In this document: positions 49,790 through 57,895 of the stretch, one piece after another
How positions within the stretch are numbered: position 1 is the stretch's first letter
How the letters are laid out: each line of letters starts with the position of its first letter
Source: Myxococcota bacterium
Lineage (GTDB): Bacteria; Myxococcota_A; UBA796
Assembly (NCBI GenBank): GCA_029251165.1
Contig: JAQXDW010000003.1
Span: forward strand, 1-57,895
DNA: 57,895 bases
Direction: 5' to 3'
Translations under genes and position numbers: made by a program
Notes under the pieces: generated by a model
What the model saw: only the letters and a program-made list of their open reading frames with translations
What the model was told of the DNA's origin: nothing
The model's database searches: none

Positions 49790-50233
49790 TCAGGGTGTGT
49801 CGATCATCAGCGTCACCGGACCATCGTTGAGCAGCGCCACCGTCATGTCTCCGCCGAACACCCCGCGCGCGACCTCGCCGACCCCCTCCGCCGACAGCGC
49901 ATCGCAGAACCGCTCGTACAGCGGCTCCGCAAGCTCAGGCCGCGCCGCCTTCACGAAGCTTGGTCGCCGCCCCTTGCGGCAGTCGCCATACAGGGTGAAC
50001 TGCGAGATCACCAAGGCTCCGCCCTCCACATCCACCAGAGACCGGTTCATCTTTCCAGCATCGTCGGCAAAGATCCGCAGGTGCGCCACCTTCTTCGCCA
50101 GCCAGGCGACCTGCGTCGGTCCATCTCCTGGGGCAACCCCCAGCAGCACCGTGAGTCCGGGGCCGATCTGACCGACGATCTCCCCGTCGACCGTCACCGA
50201 GGAGTGCTTCGTTCTCTGAATCAGTGCGCGCAT
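49790..50233 (-). CDS. dtd: D-aminoacyl-tRNA deacylase
   Basis: 147 residues, the standard Dtd length. Cross-subunit motifs SQFTLYGD and [10 protein letters not shown] are intact, plus ALIQR at the N-terminus. It removes D-amino acids (and Gly) mischarged on tRNA. It starts 29 nt below the rhomboid stop. Confidence 0.95.
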   Translation of the reverse strand: MRALIQRTKHSSVTVDGEIVGQIGPGLTVLLGVAPGDGPTQVAWLAKKVAHLRIFADDAGKMNRSLVDVEGGALVISQFTLYGDCRKGRRPSFVKAARPELAEPLYERFCDALSAEGVGEVARGVFGGDMTVALLNDGPVTLMIDTP

Positions 50234-50262
50234 CGAGCGGCCTTATCCCATCGCTCCCCGAC

Positions 50263-51024
50263 CTACAGCCACTTCCCGGCCACCGCCATCGCCGCGACAC
50301 CCATCAGCACCAGGCTCACCGCTGCCATCAGGCCCCGCACGGCCCACGGTGACTCCTCGCCGGGGACGACCCGGTTGCCCATCACCATCGCCAGCACACA
50401 CCCACCGACCAGCCCGCCGGTGTGGCCGAGGTTGTCGATGAAGGGAATCACCGCTCCGATCACGAGGTTGACCACCACCCACGGCGCGAGCTTTCGGCGC
50501 AGGAAGACCGACATCGGCTCTGGGAGGCGGTGCCGATACCGCCAGCCAAACACAATCGCGGCCCCCATCAAGCCGAAGATGCCGCCGCTGGCCCCCACGC
50601 TGCTTTCGTTGCCCCCAAGCCACGAGAAGCACGCTCCGCAGATCCCCGAAATTAGAAACAGCCACAGGAAGCGAGCGGGTCCATACAGCGCCTCGCACAG
50701 CCGTCCGAGCGCCCACAGCGCCAGGGCGTTGAGCAGGATGTGCAGCCCGTCGCCGTGGAGGAACACGCAGCTCACCAGCCGCCACAGCTCTCCAGCGTCG
50801 ATCTTCGGCGCCCGCATCGCCCCGCAGCGGACCAGCAGGTTCGGCCCACGCTCTGCGATGATTGCCCCGATGACGCCCACCTGACCACGACTCCACATCA
50901 CCGCCCCGAGGAGCAGGTGGAGCCCGGTGATCAGGGTGACCAGAGACACTGTCACCGCCGGGTGCGCGAGTCGATCGAACACCGCATCCTCGATCAGATC
51001 CAGCTCGTCTACTGGGCCTGCCAA
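50263..51024 (-). CDS. Rhomboid-family intramembrane serine protease
   Basis: About 253 residues, six or seven membrane segments. Catalytic Ser in GASGGIFG, catalytic His in DNLGHTGG, and the HGDGLHILLNALALW second helix. Start chosen: TTG 51024, with GGAGGAGG 7 nt upstream and a 16-nt overlap with the GT39 stop; GTG 50982 is an alternative. The substrate is unknown. Confidence 0.85.
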   Translation of the reverse strand: MAGPVDELDLIEDAVFDRLAHPAVTVSLVTLITGLHLLLGAVMWSRGQVGVIGAIIAERGPNLLVRCGAMRAPKIDAGELWRLVSCVFLHGDGLHILLNALALWALGRLCEALYGPARFLWLFLISGICGACFSWLGGNESSVGASGGIFGLMGAAIVFGWRYRHRLPEPMSVFLRRKLAPWVVVNLVIGAVIPFIDNLGHTGGLVGGCVLAMVMGNRVVPGEESPWAVRGLMAAVSLVLMGVAAMAVAGKWL

Positions 51025-52520
51025 ACCACCACCTCCTCCAGCGCCGCGTCCGACCACCCCATCGGAAGCGGACCGAGGGTCTCTCCGTACAAGCCGATGC
51101 GGTCTGCCACGGCGATCACCCGCAGCCCGGTGCCCGGCACGCGGCGGCGCTCAAGCTCTCTCCAGCCTTCCGGCAGCGCACCCGGAGAGCCGTTGACCAG
51201 GGCGGCCACAACCGTCCCAGGCGCGACATCGCCGGTGTAGAAGGTCCAGCCAGCCTGCTCCATTCGCCAGCGAAAGGTCCACTCTCCGGTGAACTGTCCG
51301 ACCGGGTGTGCGGCGATGACCTGTGCGGCGAGGCCATCGGCTGCCGCAGCGTAGCGGTGCTCGGAGAGGGTCAGCGCGACCGAGAGCAGGCCCCAGACTG
51401 CCGCACCAGCCACGAGCGCCTGGCGACCGATCCGACGCTGCTCCAGCGACATCACGACCAGCAGCACGATGGGTGCCGATGCTGGCAGCAGGTAGCGCGC
51501 TGCCGCGAAGTTGTGCCCGATCGCCACCCCGCCGATCACGCACAGCGCCCAGCTTCCCAGCAACACCTCGCTGCCGCCAGTCATAAAGCCCCGCCGCAGC
51601 GCGAGCAGCGAGACGGTCAGGGAGAGCCCCCCGAGCACCGCGAGCACCAGCAGCGCCCCGGACTGCTCCGGGAGGGTCACCGGATCAGCAAGGAAGAAGA
51701 CGAGCCCTGCGAGGAAGACCGCAGGAAGCCCCACCAGCCGTCGCCCGGGAGGCAGCAGAACGAGCACCATCGGACCGATGAGGGCCAGCCGGGTGAGCAC
51801 CCCGAGGATCCGCCCCCACACCTCACCGCGCGGGATCTCTCCGGCCCGGGTGAGCACCTCGAAGAGGTGGATGCGGCCATAGCTCGCCGCCAGCCAGCCC
51901 TCGCCGAGCACGAACACCGCCACCGCAACCAGCCACAGCGTCCCGGAGCGCCGCAGGGTGCCCCGGACCACACCGTCCAGCAGCAGCGCCGGGACCACCA
52001 TCATGGCCGGGTACTTCGTCCAGACCGCAAGCCCCAGCATCAGCCCAGCCACGGCCCACTGCGCGCGCACCCAGCCGGCCACCGCAGCGGTCATCAAGGC
52101 CGCGACCATGAGGTCTGGCATAAAGCCACGCTGCAGCGACAGCACCACCACGGGAGCGGTCAGCCAGACCAACCCGGCGAGCGCAGGCCGTCGGCAGGTG
52201 TGCTGCGCGAGCACAGCAACCGAGCCTCCGAGCAGCGCAGCAAACGGAATCCCGACCAGTCGGTGGGCGATCGAGAACGGCAGCGAGAGCTTCGTGACCA
52301 CCCAGGTCCACCACAGAAACAGCGGCGGATGGGCATAGACGAACGCATCGGCCTCCCGCGCTCCATTCCACGGCGGCCAGGGACGCCACCAATCATAGGG
52401 ACGCAGCGGATCGAGCTGCCCGGCGATTGCCAGGTAGCTCTCTTCATCAAGCACCGGAACCGACGCAGCGCAGAGCGCAGCGACCAGCGCAGCGACCAGC
52501 GCGAGGCGGGCGGGGGTCAC
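51009..52520 (-). CDS. GT39-type membrane glycosyltransferase
   Basis: 503 residues. First extracytoplasmic loop has the acidic DEESYLAIAGQL motif typical of PMT/ArnT enzymes, and about eleven membrane segments follow, then a 150-residue soluble end. It should transfer a sugar from a polyprenyl-phosphate donor to an envelope acceptor. GTG 52520 follows the dapD stop directly (TGAGTG). Confidence 0.8.
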   Translation of the reverse strand: MTPARLALVAALVAALCAASVPVLDEESYLAIAGQLDPLRPYDWWRPWPPWNGAREADAFVYAHPPLFLWWTWVVTKLSLPFSIAHRLVGIPFAALLGGSVAVLAQHTCRRPALAGLVWLTAPVVVLSLQRGFMPDLMVAALMTAAVAGWVRAQWAVAGLMLGLAVWTKYPAMMVVPALLLDGVVRGTLRRSGTLWLVAVAVFVLGEGWLAASYGRIHLFEVLTRAGEIPRGEVWGRILGVLTRLALIGPMVLVLLPPGRRLVGLPAVFLAGLVFFLADPVTLPEQSGALLVLAVLGGLSLTVSLLALRRGFMTGGSEVLLGSWALCVIGGVAIGHNFAAARYLLPASAPIVLLVVMSLEQRRIGRQALVAGAAVWGLLSVALTLSEHRYAAAADGLAAQVIAAHPVGQFTGEWTFRWRMEQAGWTFYTGDVAPGTVVAALVNGSPGALPEGWRELERRRVPGTGLRVIAVADRIGLYGETLGPLPMGWSDAALEEVVVWQAQ

Positions 52521-53318
52521 TCAGACCGCGACAGCGAATTCTCGGAGGACCTGGTTCAGCGAGGTCTTCCGGTCAGTGCTCTCCTTGCGGCGGCCGATGA
52601 TCAGCGCACAGGGAACGCCATACTCACCTGCAGGGAACTGCTTCATCCGGATGCCGGGGATGACCACCGCGCGCGGCGGCACGAAGCCCTTGGTGATGAC
52701 CTCTTCTGCGCCGGTGACGTCGATGATCTGGGTGGAAGCGGTGATGACGGTGTTCGCACCGAGCACGGCCTCTTCGCCGACTCGAACGCCCTCCACCACG
52801 ATGCTTCGAGAGCCAATGAACGCGCCATCCTCGATGATGACCGGAGTCGCTCCAGGCGGCTCAAGCACGCCACCGATTCCGACACCGCCGGAGAGGTGAA
52901 CACCGCGACCGATCTGTGCGCAGGAGCCGACGGTCGCCCAGGTGTCGACCATGCTCCCAGCCCCGACCCATGCGCCGATGTTGACGTATCCGGGCATGAC
53001 CACACAGCCGCGCTCGATGTGGGCGCCGTAGCGAATGTGGCCCGGCGGCACGAGCCGAACGCCCTGGGCCTCCAGGTTCTTCTTCAGCGGAATCTTGTCG
53101 TAGAACTCATAGGGGCCGATCTCATGAACGGCCATCTCCGCGTGACGAAAGTAAAGGAGGATCGCCTTCTTCAGCCATCCGTTCACCATCCACTCGCCGT
53201 CCACCTTCTCAGCGACGCGCAGGGTTCCGTCGTCCAGACCCGCGAGGGCCTCCTCGACCGCGGCGCGATCGACTGCGCCCCCGTTCCAGGTTGCCTCAAT
53301 CCGCTCTCTCAAGCTCAT
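52521..53318 (-). CDS. dapD: Tetrahydrodipicolinate N-succinyltransferase
   Basis: 265 residues. Left-handed beta-helix hexapeptide repeats (residues about 95-200), with PPGHIRYGAHIERGCV, GSMVDTWATVGSCAQIG and GVGIGGVLEPP, all standard for DapD. It succinylates tetrahydrodipicolinate in lysine/diaminopimelate synthesis. The dapC-like gene is 42 nt upstream. Confidence 0.95.
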   Translation of the reverse strand: MSLRERIEATWNGGAVDRAAVEEALAGLDDGTLRVAEKVDGEWMVNGWLKKAILLYFRHAEMAVHEIGPYEFYDKIPLKKNLEAQGVRLVPPGHIRYGAHIERGCVVMPGYVNIGAWVGAGSMVDTWATVGSCAQIGRGVHLSGGVGIGGVLEPPGATPVIIEDGAFIGSRSIVVEGVRVGEEAVLGANTVITASTQIIDVTGAEEVITKGFVPPRAVVIPGIRMKQFPAGEYGVPCALIIGRRKESTDRKTSLNQVLREFAVAV

Positions 53319-53360
53319 CGTCGTCTCCGCTCTTCGGGGCCGTCTAAAGTTCGGGGCCGT

Positions 53361-54512
53361 CTAAAGGAGGGTGCGCCACACCGCGATCGCCTCTCGGCAG
53401 ACCGGCATGGAGGGCACCAGCGCCAGCCGCACATAGCCCGCTCCCGCACCGCTGACCCCGAACATCGGTCCGGGACTGACCACGATGCCAGCCGCCAGCA
53501 GCCGATCGGCCCACTCCACATCGGTCTGTCCGTCGGGCGTCTTGATCCAGAGGTAGATGGTCGAGGAGCGCCCGAGCGCCTCGATGCCGACCTCGTCGAA
53601 GAAGTCGAGGAACAGGAGCTTCTTCTCCGCGAAGATCTCTCGGCGCTTCTCGACATGAGCGTCATCGGCCCAGGCAACCGCAGCTGCGGCATTGACGAAG
53701 TCCTGTGGGACGAGACCGGGGTTGCTGCGCAGGGTGGCGAGCTGCGCGATGATCGTCGGATCGCCGCAGAGGAAGCCGGAGCGATAGCCGGTCATGCCAG
53801 AGCGCTTGGAGAGTGAATGCAGCGCAAGCACCCCCTCCACACCACACTCCAGCATGGAGTGCGGGACGTCGTCGCCCTGGTAGACGTCGGTGTAGGTCTC
53901 ATCGGAGACCAGCAGGATGTCGTACTTCCGGCAGAGGTCCACGGTGCGCTGCAGGTCTGCCAGGGGCGTGACTGCGCCGGAGGGATTGTGCGGCGAGTTG
54001 CTCCACATCAGGCGCGCCCGAGAGAGCACATCGCTGGGCAGCAGCCAGGGACGGAAGATGTGGTCTTCGGTCAGGGGCACCGCGTAGGGGGTGCCGCCCG
54101 CGAACAGGGCGCCACGCTGGTAAGCGGGGTAGCCGGGGTCGGGGAAGATGACGAGATCATCGTCGGCGTCCTTGTCGATGACCAGCAGCGGGGTGTGGAA
54201 CACCGCCTCCTTGGAGCCTGCGGTCGGCAAGACCTGGGTGCTGGGATCGACACCGACTCCGAAGCGCCGCTGCATGTACCCCGCGATGGCCTCACGGACG
54301 GGCGGACGACCACGCACGGAGGGATAGCCGCACCGGGGCGCGACAGCGTCAAGCAGGGCCTGACGGATGAACTCCGGGGTGGGCTCTCGGGGATCTCCGG
54401 TGCCGAAGTCAAAGATCCGAACACCAGATTCGGCAACCCGACGCTTCTTCGCCTCTAGGGCGGCGATGGGGTAGGCGCTGAGGTTTGCGAAGACGGGGTT
54501 GAGGCGGGGCAT
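53361..54512 (-). CDS. PLP aminotransferase, succinyldiaminopimelate (DapC)-like
   Basis: 383 residues, fold type I class I. Motifs: NSPHNPSGA, SDETYTDVY (PLP Asp and Tyr) and SLSKRSGMTGYRSG with the Schiff-base Lys. Neighbouring dapD indicates the succinylase-branch aminotransferase DapC, producing N-succinyl-LL-diaminopimelate. Assignment rests on family and context; other class I aminotransferases look alike. Confidence 0.85.
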   Translation of the reverse strand: MPRLNPVFANLSAYPIAALEAKKRRVAESGVRIFDFGTGDPREPTPEFIRQALLDAVAPRCGYPSVRGRPPVREAIAGYMQRRFGVGVDPSTQVLPTAGSKEAVFHTPLLVIDKDADDDLVIFPDPGYPAYQRGALFAGGTPYAVPLTEDHIFRPWLLPSDVLSRARLMWSNSPHNPSGAVTPLADLQRTVDLCRKYDILLVSDETYTDVYQGDDVPHSMLECGVEGVLALHSLSKRSGMTGYRSGFLCGDPTIIAQLATLRSNPGLVPQDFVNAAAAVAWADDAHVEKRREIFAEKKLLFLDFFDEVGIEALGRSSTIYLWIKTPDGQTDVEWADRLLAAGIVVSPGPMFGVSGAGAGYVRLALVPSMPVCREAIAVWRTLL

Positions 54513-54824
54513 GCCATGTTCTACCGCGACCGGATACCCCGTGCCGCTACTCTCCGCGCTTCATGTCGATGATGTGCAGGTTGTGCGTGCCTTGTGGGGC
54601 TTCGCAGTCGCGTCCATATGGCTCTCCGATCGAATTTCATCGCGCGCGACGCGCAGCTGCCAGGGGTGCGAAAGCCCGCAGCGCTCTGGCACCAGCCCTC
54701 CACGCCCACATGAGGACCACCCGCACATGATGACCACCGGGCTGTCAGGAAGTAGAAAGGCGCGCGCGGTGTACCTGGATAATAGACTCCTCCCCACTTC
54801 CTCCCCACCAGACGAGTCCTGTCC
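54513..54824. other. Divergent intergenic region
   Basis: 312 bp between dapC-like and mltG. A GATAAT box at 54778-54783 is a possible -10 for mltG; no matching -35 is clear. No gene supported. Confidence 0.4.
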
Positions 54825-55805
54825 ATGCTGATGCTGATGCTGATGACCGGCTGCCAGATGATCGCCGACAACGCTGGCGCACCCGCCGATCCATCTGACG
54901 ACACAGACTACATCTTCACCGTGCCGCCGGGCACCACTCCCCGCAGCCTCGGTCCGAAGCTCGCAGAGGCCGGGATCATCGATGATGGTGAGGCATTCAC
55001 CACGTACATACGCATCACCAAGGAGGGCAGCTGCCTGAAGGCTGGCCGGTTCCAGCTGCGCCGCAGCATGTCTGCCGAGGAGATCCTCGATGAGGTCTGC
55101 GGGGTTCCCCTCGCAAACGACGAGCCGTTCACGGTGGTCGAGGGCTGGCGGATCCGGGAGATCGACGCCGCGCTCACCGCGAAGGGCTGGATCGAGGCCG
55201 GTGAGTACGCCGCGCTCGCCAGTCAGCCCGAGGCGTTCACCGCCACGTTCCCGCTGCCGGAGGGCAACCTGGAGGGCTATCTCTACCCCGAGACCTACAT
55301 GGTCGATGTCGACAAGTTCACCGCAAAGGCCTTCATCCAGCGGCAGCTCGACACCCTCACCGAGCGGTACTACGCGCCCAACGAGCCTGACATCACCGCC
55401 AGCGAGCGCTCGTGGAGCGACCTGCTCGTCATGGCGAGCATGATCGAGCGCGAGGAGCCGACCCCGGCCAACCGCCCGCTCATCGCTGGGATCCTGTGGA
55501 AGCGAATCGACAACGACTGGTTCCTCGGGGTCGATGCGACCAGCCGATACACCCTCGAGGAGTGGAACGACCGCAAGGCGTTCCTCGGCAAGCTGCGGGA
55601 CCCGGACGACCCATACAACACCCGCCTGCGCTACGGGCTGCCGCCGACCCCGATCGGCAACCCCGGCCAGGCCGCGCTGGAGGCGAGCCTAAAGCCCGAA
55701 GCCAGTGAGTTCTGGTTCTACCTCCACGACTCAAAGCAGGTGCTTCACCCGTCACGAAACCAGAGAGAGCACGAAGCATATCGGAAGCAGTACAACGTCT
55801 ACTGA
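54825..55805 (+). CDS. mltG: Lipoprotein-type endolytic murein transglycosylase MltG
   Basis: 326 residues. YceG/MltG motifs: EGYLYPETY, VMASMIEREE with the catalytic Glu, and DPYNTRLRYGLPPTPIGNPG. MltG cleaves nascent glycan strands. Classical MltG has one membrane helix; here the N-terminus is a short signal ending in lipobox LMTGC, so a lipid anchor is likely. The start lies in an ATGCTG repeat, so the exact first codon is uncertain. Confidence 0.93.
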   Translation: MLMLMLMTGCQMIADNAGAPADPSDDTDYIFTVPPGTTPRSLGPKLAEAGIIDDGEAFTTYIRITKEGSCLKAGRFQLRRSMSAEEILDEVCGVPLANDEPFTVVEGWRIREIDAALTAKGWIEAGEYAALASQPEAFTATFPLPEGNLEGYLYPETYMVDVDKFTAKAFIQRQLDTLTERYYAPNEPDITASERSWSDLLVMASMIEREEPTPANRPLIAGILWKRIDNDWFLGVDATSRYTLEEWNDRKAFLGKLRDPDDPYNTRLRYGLPPTPIGNPGQAALEASLKPEASEFWFYLHDSKQVLHPSRNQREHEAYRKQYNVY

Positions 55806-55839
55806 GGCTCCGAGTTCACCACACAGGCCACGACCAGCG

Positions 55840-55879
55840 GCGGCCTCCGTGCACCGCCCAAGCAGTGTACGGAGGCCGC
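55840..55879. terminator. Hairpin between convergent genes
   Basis: Perfect 11-bp stem GCGGCCTCCGT/ACGGAGGCCGC plus an inner CAC/GTG. It lacks a T-run and may act bidirectionally for mltG and the TMEM43-like gene. Confidence 0.6.
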
Positions 55880-55906
55880 ACGTACGACACCCTCTGATGG
55901 TGTGGC

Positions 55907-57031
55907 TCAGGCTGCGGCGGCCTTCATCTTTCGGACTGCCATGACAATCAAGCCCACGGCGCCAACCAGCGCACCGCCACCCAGCAGCAGCAGCACGATG
56001 CCGAGCAGCGGCCGCGCCGTCAGCCACGCGATGGAGATGATGATCAGCGAGGCGGCAGCGGCCATGAGGAAGGTCACGAGGGACATGCCGGCACCAAACA
56101 GACCGCCGATGAGCGGGATGCGGTCGCTGACGACCCGCAGCGGTCCGATGAGCAGGTTGAGGCCACCGAAGATCATGAAGAAGCCGACCAGCCGCAGCAC
56201 CCAGGTCATCACCACGTTGGCAGACTGTGCCGCAGCGAACATGTCCTCAGCCGTCGCGGTGCCAGCCTGGATCATGGAGATGCTCTTGCCCGCATCGGTC
56301 TGGTAGCTGGAGAACGAGGTCCCAGCCTGCTTGGCGACCAGGCTGATTGGTCCAGGCTGCATGGCCATGTACTGGACCCGGACATCACCGATCTGCGGGG
56401 TGGAGGGCGCCGAGGAGAGGTAGAGGTAGCCGTCCTGGATGGTGTAGCTGGAGGCGTCTGGGGTGTAGATCTCCGAGGCCGACAGATCACCGATCTGCTC
56501 AGCGGACAGGGTGAACGCACCAACGGTGACGGTCTGAGCCACGTACGAGCGGTCCTCGTAGGGCATCGAGGACGGGTTCTGGTGACCAGCGGGCTCCTCG
56601 AAGGAGGTCGAGGTGATCAGGCTGTCCTGCCAGCCCTCGACGTAGGTGTAGGTCGTCGTCTTCTTGCTGCCCTCAGTCTTGGTTTTCTTGTTCTCTTTCC
56701 ACTGGTACATCTGCACGTTGCGGTTGAGCTTGATGGCGGTCAGGGAGATTCCAAAGTCCGGGTCGGAGAGCGTCTCAGTGGTCTGCGCGGTGCCCGAGGT
56801 GTGCACCAGGCTACCCTCGTTGCCGGCATCGACTGAGTCCGCAGAGACACTGACGACGAGTCCAGCGCCTTCCGCCAGGCTCTTGGCAGTCTCGACCGAA
56901 TTGCATTCGTTGAAGAACAACATGCACGGAGCAATGACCAGGAACAGTCCACCGACGGCGACGTTCTTGATCGAGGAGATCAGCGCAGAGAAGATTCCAA
57001 CATGTTCAGTCTTACTTACAATATCAGGCAT
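55907..57031 (-). CDS. TMEM43 (LUMA)-family membrane protein
   Basis: 374 residues. One N-terminal membrane segment (VAVGGLFLVIAPCMLFF), a large extracytoplasmic domain (residues about 50-260), then three C-terminal segments (VVMTWVLRLVGFFMIFGGL, LIIISIAWLTARPLLGIVLLL and others). The LRLVGFFMIFGGL and IPLIGGLFGAG pattern is typical of TMEM43. ATG 57031 has GAGG 8 nt upstream; an earlier start at 57112 is less likely. Function in bacteria is unknown. Confidence 0.8.
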   Translation of the reverse strand: MPDIVSKTEHVGIFSALISSIKNVAVGGLFLVIAPCMLFFNECNSVETAKSLAEGAGLVVSVSADSVDAGNEGSLVHTSGTAQTTETLSDPDFGISLTAIKLNRNVQMYQWKENKKTKTEGSKKTTTYTYVEGWQDSLITSTSFEEPAGHQNPSSMPYEDRSYVAQTVTVGAFTLSAEQIGDLSASEIYTPDASSYTIQDGYLYLSSAPSTPQIGDVRVQYMAMQPGPISLVAKQAGTSFSSYQTDAGKSISMIQAGTATAEDMFAAAQSANVVMTWVLRLVGFFMIFGGLNLLIGPLRVVSDRIPLIGGLFGAGMSLVTFLMAAAASLIIISIAWLTARPLLGIVLLLLGGGALVGAVGLIVMAVRKMKAAAA

Positions 57032-57148
57032 GGGCACAACCTCACTTATGGTACTTTGGACGCCTCCGAAGATACTCGGAATTGCTTCATCAAGCTTGAA
57101 TAAACAAAACACTGTAGGATCGGTGAAGGGTCGCGATAGTCGTCTAAT

Positions 57149-57673
57149 ATGAGCGACAGTTCCCTTCAGCAGGCCACAGTCTTCGCATTAGACGGCACCG
57201 CACACCCGCTGCCCTCGCTGTGGAAAGCGCAGCCAGCAGTGCTGGTCTTTCTCAGGCACTACGGCTGAATGTTCTGCCGCGAGCAGGTCGCTCGCTTCGG
57301 ACAACATCACGCACGCTTCCAGGCGGCCGGAGCCAGCCTGATCGCCATCGGAAACGGCACCCCACAGATGGCGGCTGACTTTGTGGAGTCCTTCAGCGTC
57401 CCCTTCCCCGTCTTCACCGATCCGGGGCGAAGCAGCTACAAGCTGGCAGGTCTCAAGCGCAGCTTCGGGCTCGGGCTTGCCTCCATCGGGCGCGCGCGGC
57501 GGGCGATGGCTGACGGACACAGACAGGGCCGGACGCAGGGTGACCCCTGGCAGCAGGGCGGGGTGCTGATCATCGACACCAGCGGCAGCGTGCGCTGGCG
57601 CCACGTCGACACCAGCGCCGGAGACCACTGCAGCGTCACCAGCGTCCTGGATGCCCTACGCACGATGACCTGA
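57149..57673 (+). CDS. Peroxiredoxin-like selenoprotein, SelU/PRXL2 (AhpC-TSA_2) type (in-frame UGA at 57266-57268)
   Basis: 174 residues if UGA codes selenocysteine. The frame from ATG 57149 reads VLVFLRHYG-U40-MFCREQ; the family motif is LRHFGCxxCRE, so U sits exactly at the catalytic Cys. After UGA the thioredoxin fold continues (ASLIAIGNG, FTDPGRSSYKLAGL, LIIDTSGSVRW). A 5-bp stem with an AGGTC loop 17 nt past UGA is SECIS-like. It is probably a thiol peroxidase or oxidoreductase. No strong ribosome site is visible before ATG 57149. Confidence 0.88.
57277..57300 (+). promoter_or_regulatory. Candidate bacterial SECIS hairpin of the SelU-like gene
   Basis: Stem CGAGC/GCTCG (57280-57294) closes the loop AGGTC, like the AGGUCU loop of E. 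coli fdhF. An outer CCG/CGG pair extends it with a bulge. The loop's first base lies 17 nt after the UGA. Confidence 0.7.
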
Positions 57674-57726
57674 ATCCGCGCTATCCTCTGCTCTCGGGCC
57701 GGTACCCGCCCAACGAGGAGATGCTG

Positions 57727-57895
57727 ATGCGAACACTCTGGATCCTGAGCCTGGCTGGTCTGCTGACAGGCTGCGGCGACAAAGACGACACCGCTGCTCC
57801 AGCAGAAGCCGACGCGGACACCGACGCAGACACCGACGCAGACACCGACGCAGACACCGACGCAGACACCGACGCAGACACCGACGCAGACACCG
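57727..57895 (+). CDS. Lipoprotein with DADT repeats (3' partial)
   Basis: Signal peptide MRTLWILSLAGLLTGC with lipobox LTGC (Cys16), a short GDKDD linker, then Asp-Ala-Asp-Thr repeats running off the window. ATG 57727 has GAGGAG about 6 nt upstream; the earlier ATG 57721 abuts it. The globular domain is outside the window, so function is unknown. Confidence 0.8.
   Translation, partial: MRTLWILSLAGLLTGCGDKDDTAAPAEADADTDADTDADTDADTDADTDADTDADT
57811..57895. repeat. 12-bp tandem repeat GACGCAGACACC at the window end
   Basis: One variant unit then six perfect 12-bp units (encoding DADT) continue to the last base. Confidence 0.95.

Overview
This is a GC-rich, gene-dense bacterial segment. The many lipoproteins with Asp/Thr/Ala-rich or FG-GAP sequence, the selenocysteine machinery, the caspase-like and Kir-type proteins and the succinylase lysine genes suggest a myxobacterium-like (Myxococcota / former Deltaproteobacteria) organism. 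That assignment is an inference from gene style; no rRNA is present. Both window ends lie in coding tandem repeats, so the window may be a whole contig that broke at repeats.

Layout. 1-3548: tail of an acidic protein, a spermidine-synthase-like methyltransferase, an orphan PD-(D/E)XK-like nuclease, tRNA-Sec (selC) with its terminator, and a PilZ protein. 3550-10104 (minus): a tight run of subtilase, Nudix, degenerate HD-GYP, HEAT-like and GT-C membrane genes. 10541: an HU gene. 11024-14539 (minus): a lipoprotein, then OmpA lipoprotein, DEDDh exonuclease, nucleosidase and membrane protein in an overlapping operon. 14585-21069 (plus): sulfatase-fold lipoprotein, a thioredoxin-like selenoprotein (UGA at 17268), an FG-GAP lipoprotein and two sugar-nucleotide SDR enzymes. 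21140-22747 (minus): second HU and a CAP-domain lipoprotein. 22837-27436 (plus): ArsR-methyltransferase regulator and B12-dependent metH. 27492-28830 (minus): RNase Z and an HMA-like protein. 29040-32299 (plus): cbiZ-cobQ-cbiB corrinoid salvage operon. 38330-32120 (minus): a cobalamin riboswitch followed by a beta-propeller lipoprotein, a lipoprotein/ECF S-component-like fusion, a DmeF-type metal exporter and a GT-C-like membrane protein. 38514-42407 (plus): DUF362 protein and two tandem outer-membrane-protein paralogues. 48550-42454 (minus): N-formylglutamate-amidohydrolase-like, LtrA-Kir channel fusion, caspase-PDZ peptidase and two small unknowns. 48571: PaaK-like ligase. 54512-49790 (minus): dapC-like, dapD, GT39, rhomboid, dtd. 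54825-57895: lipoprotein MltG, TMEM43 homologue, a SelU/PRXL2-like selenoprotein (UGA at 57266) and a DADT-repeat lipoprotein that runs off the end.

The strongest themes are these. (1) A selenocysteine system: tRNA-Sec plus two UGA-containing redox genes whose SECIS-like hairpins have the same spacing. (2) A corrinoid/cobalt region: MetH and its regulator, CbiZ/CobQ/CbiB, and a cobalamin-riboswitch operon of unfamiliar transport-like genes. The second is the best candidate for an undescribed system. All calls were made by reading the sequence; no database search was run.
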